DNA of 5,897 nucleotides, taken from Candidatus Methanomethylophilaceae archaeon (GTDB lineage: Archaea > Thermoplasmatota > Thermoplasmata > Methanomassiliicoccales > Methanomethylophilaceae). The translations under genes and the position numbers were made by a program. The stretch is taken from NCBI GenBank assembly GCA_016296195.1, contig JAEDJU010000082.1:1-5897 (forward strand). The letters are read 5' to 3'. The notes under the pieces were generated by a model that saw only the letters and a program-made list of their open reading frames with translations, ran no database searches and had not been told where the DNA came from. Shown piece after piece: positions 4,728 through 5,897 of this stretch (within the stretch, counting starts at the first letter, position 1; each line of letters opens with the position of its first letter).

Positions 4728-5897
4728 TCAGTCCCTCCTGTACAGCGGGTGCACGAACCTGTAGAGGTAGTAGTTCTCCTCGTTCTCGAAGAACAGCCTC
4801 ATCTTCTTGATGTCCGTCACCTTCCCGTTGGGGATGGTTATCTGTGCGGCACCTCCGGACAACCTGACCGTCTGGTCGGATCTCCAGACCACCTCTCCAT
4901 CGCACCTCTTGAGCGGGATACCCTCGGTGACCTGCACGGCGATGATCTGCGGCAGTTCGGGGATGGTCTTGTCGGTCGTGATCTCCAGGGTGGTTCCGGA
5001 ACGGTCCTGTTTGACGTTGTACCTGACCTTCTTGCACTCTGCGGAGTACACGTCCAGGGCGAGTCCCCTGGAGGGGATGTCCTCATCGTCCACACGGTAG
5101 ATGGCGAAGATGTTGAGGCACTTCTTCACGGACTTGCCCATGGGGATCCTGATGAGCTTCTCCTCTTGGTATTCCTCGCGTCTTACCGTGAGGATCTCGG
5201 CATCGATGTCGTTGAGGTTTCTGACCCCGTTGTTGGATATGACGACCTTGGCCTCTATGGCCTCGGGGGGCCAGATCATGGTGAGGATGCAGTCCCTGTT
5301 GCTGAGTGTGGTCTTCACATCGCGGAAGGGTCTGACGTTGGCCACCATGGCCTCCCTTCCCTTCACGGCCATCCTGCCGCGGGGGATGATGGGGTAGACG
5401 TACTGCACAGCACCGTCCGGGAGCATGAACCTCGCTCCGTCGACGAACTCCTGCACAGGTTCGACCTTGGTCATCCACGAACGGATGTCATCCATCTTCA
5501 CCAGTCTTCCCGGGATGGATATCCTCTTGGGTGTGATGTACAGTTCGACCTGTTCCTCGGTGGACCATCTGGCGGTGTAGCTTCCGTCCTTGCTGTTCCA
5601 TCTGATCTCCATGTCCTTCACGGGCTCTGGAGCATCGACAGGTATCGCGGCGAACATGTTACCGGCGGACCTCTCTACACGGCTGCGGGTCTCGTACTCG
5701 GCGACGAAAAGGTAGTAGTACTTCTTCCCGCCGGTGAGTCCGGTGTCGTCGTACACGGTCTCCCCGTTCAGGGCGATCTCTATGCCGTTCCCGTTGCCGG
5801 TGGAATCCTCGGTCCTCCACAGGCGCACCCTCGTGCAACCGCGGGGCTTCTCGTACATGATCCTGAGCCCACCGTCTATGGGTTCGATGTGGACGTT
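4728..5897 (-). CDS. Beta-rich protein with tandem FN3-like repeats (5' end beyond window)
   Basis: No precise family is recognised. The frame is open to the right edge, giving 389 residues to the TGA at 4728-4730. The ATG at 5858 falls inside a beta strand (GGLRIMYEKP) and is probably not the start. Sequence rhythm suggests about four units of 90-100 residues, each fibronectin type III-like. Unit 1 includes RIMYEKP, VRLWR and DDTGLTGGKKYYYLFVAEYE, a typical FN3 E-F strand pattern. Unit 2 starts near APEPVKDMEIRW (about 5630) with YTARW. Unit 3 starts near VRPFRDVKTTL (about 5330) with ILTMIWPP and LNIFAIYRVDDED. Unit 4 starts near VRYNVKQDRSGTTLEI (about 5025) and ends LFFENEENYYLYRFVHP. No signal peptide can be judged and no membrane segment is seen. 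It is the first visible gene of the operon, one base from the zinc-ribbon GTPase. Being cytoplasmic by association with Hsp70 and GTPase partners, it may be a scaffold, substrate or target-recognition subunit; that role is inference. An N-terminal domain may lie outside the window. Confidence 0.72.
   Translation of the reverse strand, partial: NVHIEPIDGGLRIMYEKPRGCTRVRLWRTEDSTGNGNGIEIALNGETVYDDTGLTGGKKYYYLFVAEYETRSRVERSAGNMFAAIPVDAPEPVKDMEIRWNSKDGSYTARWSTEEQVELYITPKRISIPGRLVKMDDIRSWMTKVEPVQEFVDGARFMLPDGAVQYVYPIIPRGRMAVKGREAMVANVRPFRDVKTTLSNRDCILTMIWPPEAIEAKVVISNNGVRNLNDIDAEILTVRREEYQEEKLIRIPMGKSVKKCLNIFAIYRVDDEDIPSRGLALDVYSAECKKVRYNVKQDRSGTTLEITTDKTIPELPQIIAVQVTEGIPLKRCDGEVVWRSDQTVRLSGGAAQITIPNGKVTDIKKMRLFFENEENYYLYRFVHPLYRRD
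4734..4739 (-). promoter_or_regulatory. Ribosome binding site of the zinc-ribbon GTPase gene
   Basis: AGGAGG (minus strand) lies 7 bases before the ATG at 4726. It is formed by the tandem Arg codons AGG AGG near the end of the upstream gene (…YRRD, stop). The stop and ATG are separated by a single base (TGA-G-ATG), so ribosomes finishing the upstream gene are well placed to reinitiate. Confidence 0.8.

Noticed and set aside
5856..5858. ATG at 5858 as the true start of the FN3-like gene
   Set aside because: The frame stays open for 13 codons to the window edge, and those residues continue the FN3-like beta strand, so the real start lies outside the window.
1..5897. CRISPR arrays, tRNA or rRNA genes, insertion sequences, attachment sites
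   Set aside because: I saw no regularly spaced direct repeats, cloverleaf-like sequence, transposase motif or terminal inverted repeats. The intergenic regions are short (about 150 and 85 bases) and explained by terminators and one promoter.

Overview
The window looks like part of an archaeal chromosome, most likely a hydrogen-dependent methylotrophic methanogen of the Methanomassiliicoccales type. The left edge carries the C-terminal third of the methanol:corrinoid methyltransferase MtaB, a signature gene of methanol-using methanogens. The DNA is GC-rich. The one visible promoter is a TATA-type archaeal promoter placed so that its transcript would be leaderless. All five genes whose ends are visible stop with TGA, which fits (but does not prove) a lineage that reserves TAG for pyrrolysine. 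The order-level assignment is inference; the methanogen assignment from MtaB is firm.

Layout: (i) 1-463, plus strand, 3' end of mtaB, closed by a GC-rich hairpin with a T-rich tail (492-540). (ii) 541-615, a short promoter region with a TATA box at 582-590. (iii) 616-1014, plus strand, a single-domain UspA-family universal stress protein. (iv) 1015-1098, a convergent intergenic gap with a small UUCG-loop hairpin and a probable bidirectional terminator. (v) 5897-1099, minus strand, a tightly packed four-gene operon that enters from beyond the right edge. In transcription order it encodes a beta-rich protein of FN3-like repeats (5' end missing), a protein with two zinc ribbons and a TRAFAC-like GTPase domain, a diverged GrpE-like exchange factor, and a short Hsp70 that lacks the helical lid. 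Successive genes are separated by 1 base or overlap by 4 bases (ATGA). Each downstream gene has a strong Shine-Dalgarno sequence embedded in the last codons of the gene before it.

The four-gene operon is the interesting part. An Hsp70 with its own exchange factor but no J-protein in view is translationally coupled to a zinc-ribbon GTPase and a multi-FN3-like protein. That suggests one dedicated machine: an NTP-driven switch (the GTPase) and an ATP-driven remodeler (Hsp70 plus GrpE-like) working on, or assembled with, the FN3-like scaffold. It resembles GTPase/chaperone modules that have been proposed to act in prokaryotic conflict or stress responses, but no toxin, nuclease or other effector is visible here and the function is unknown. 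More genes may lie upstream, off the right edge.
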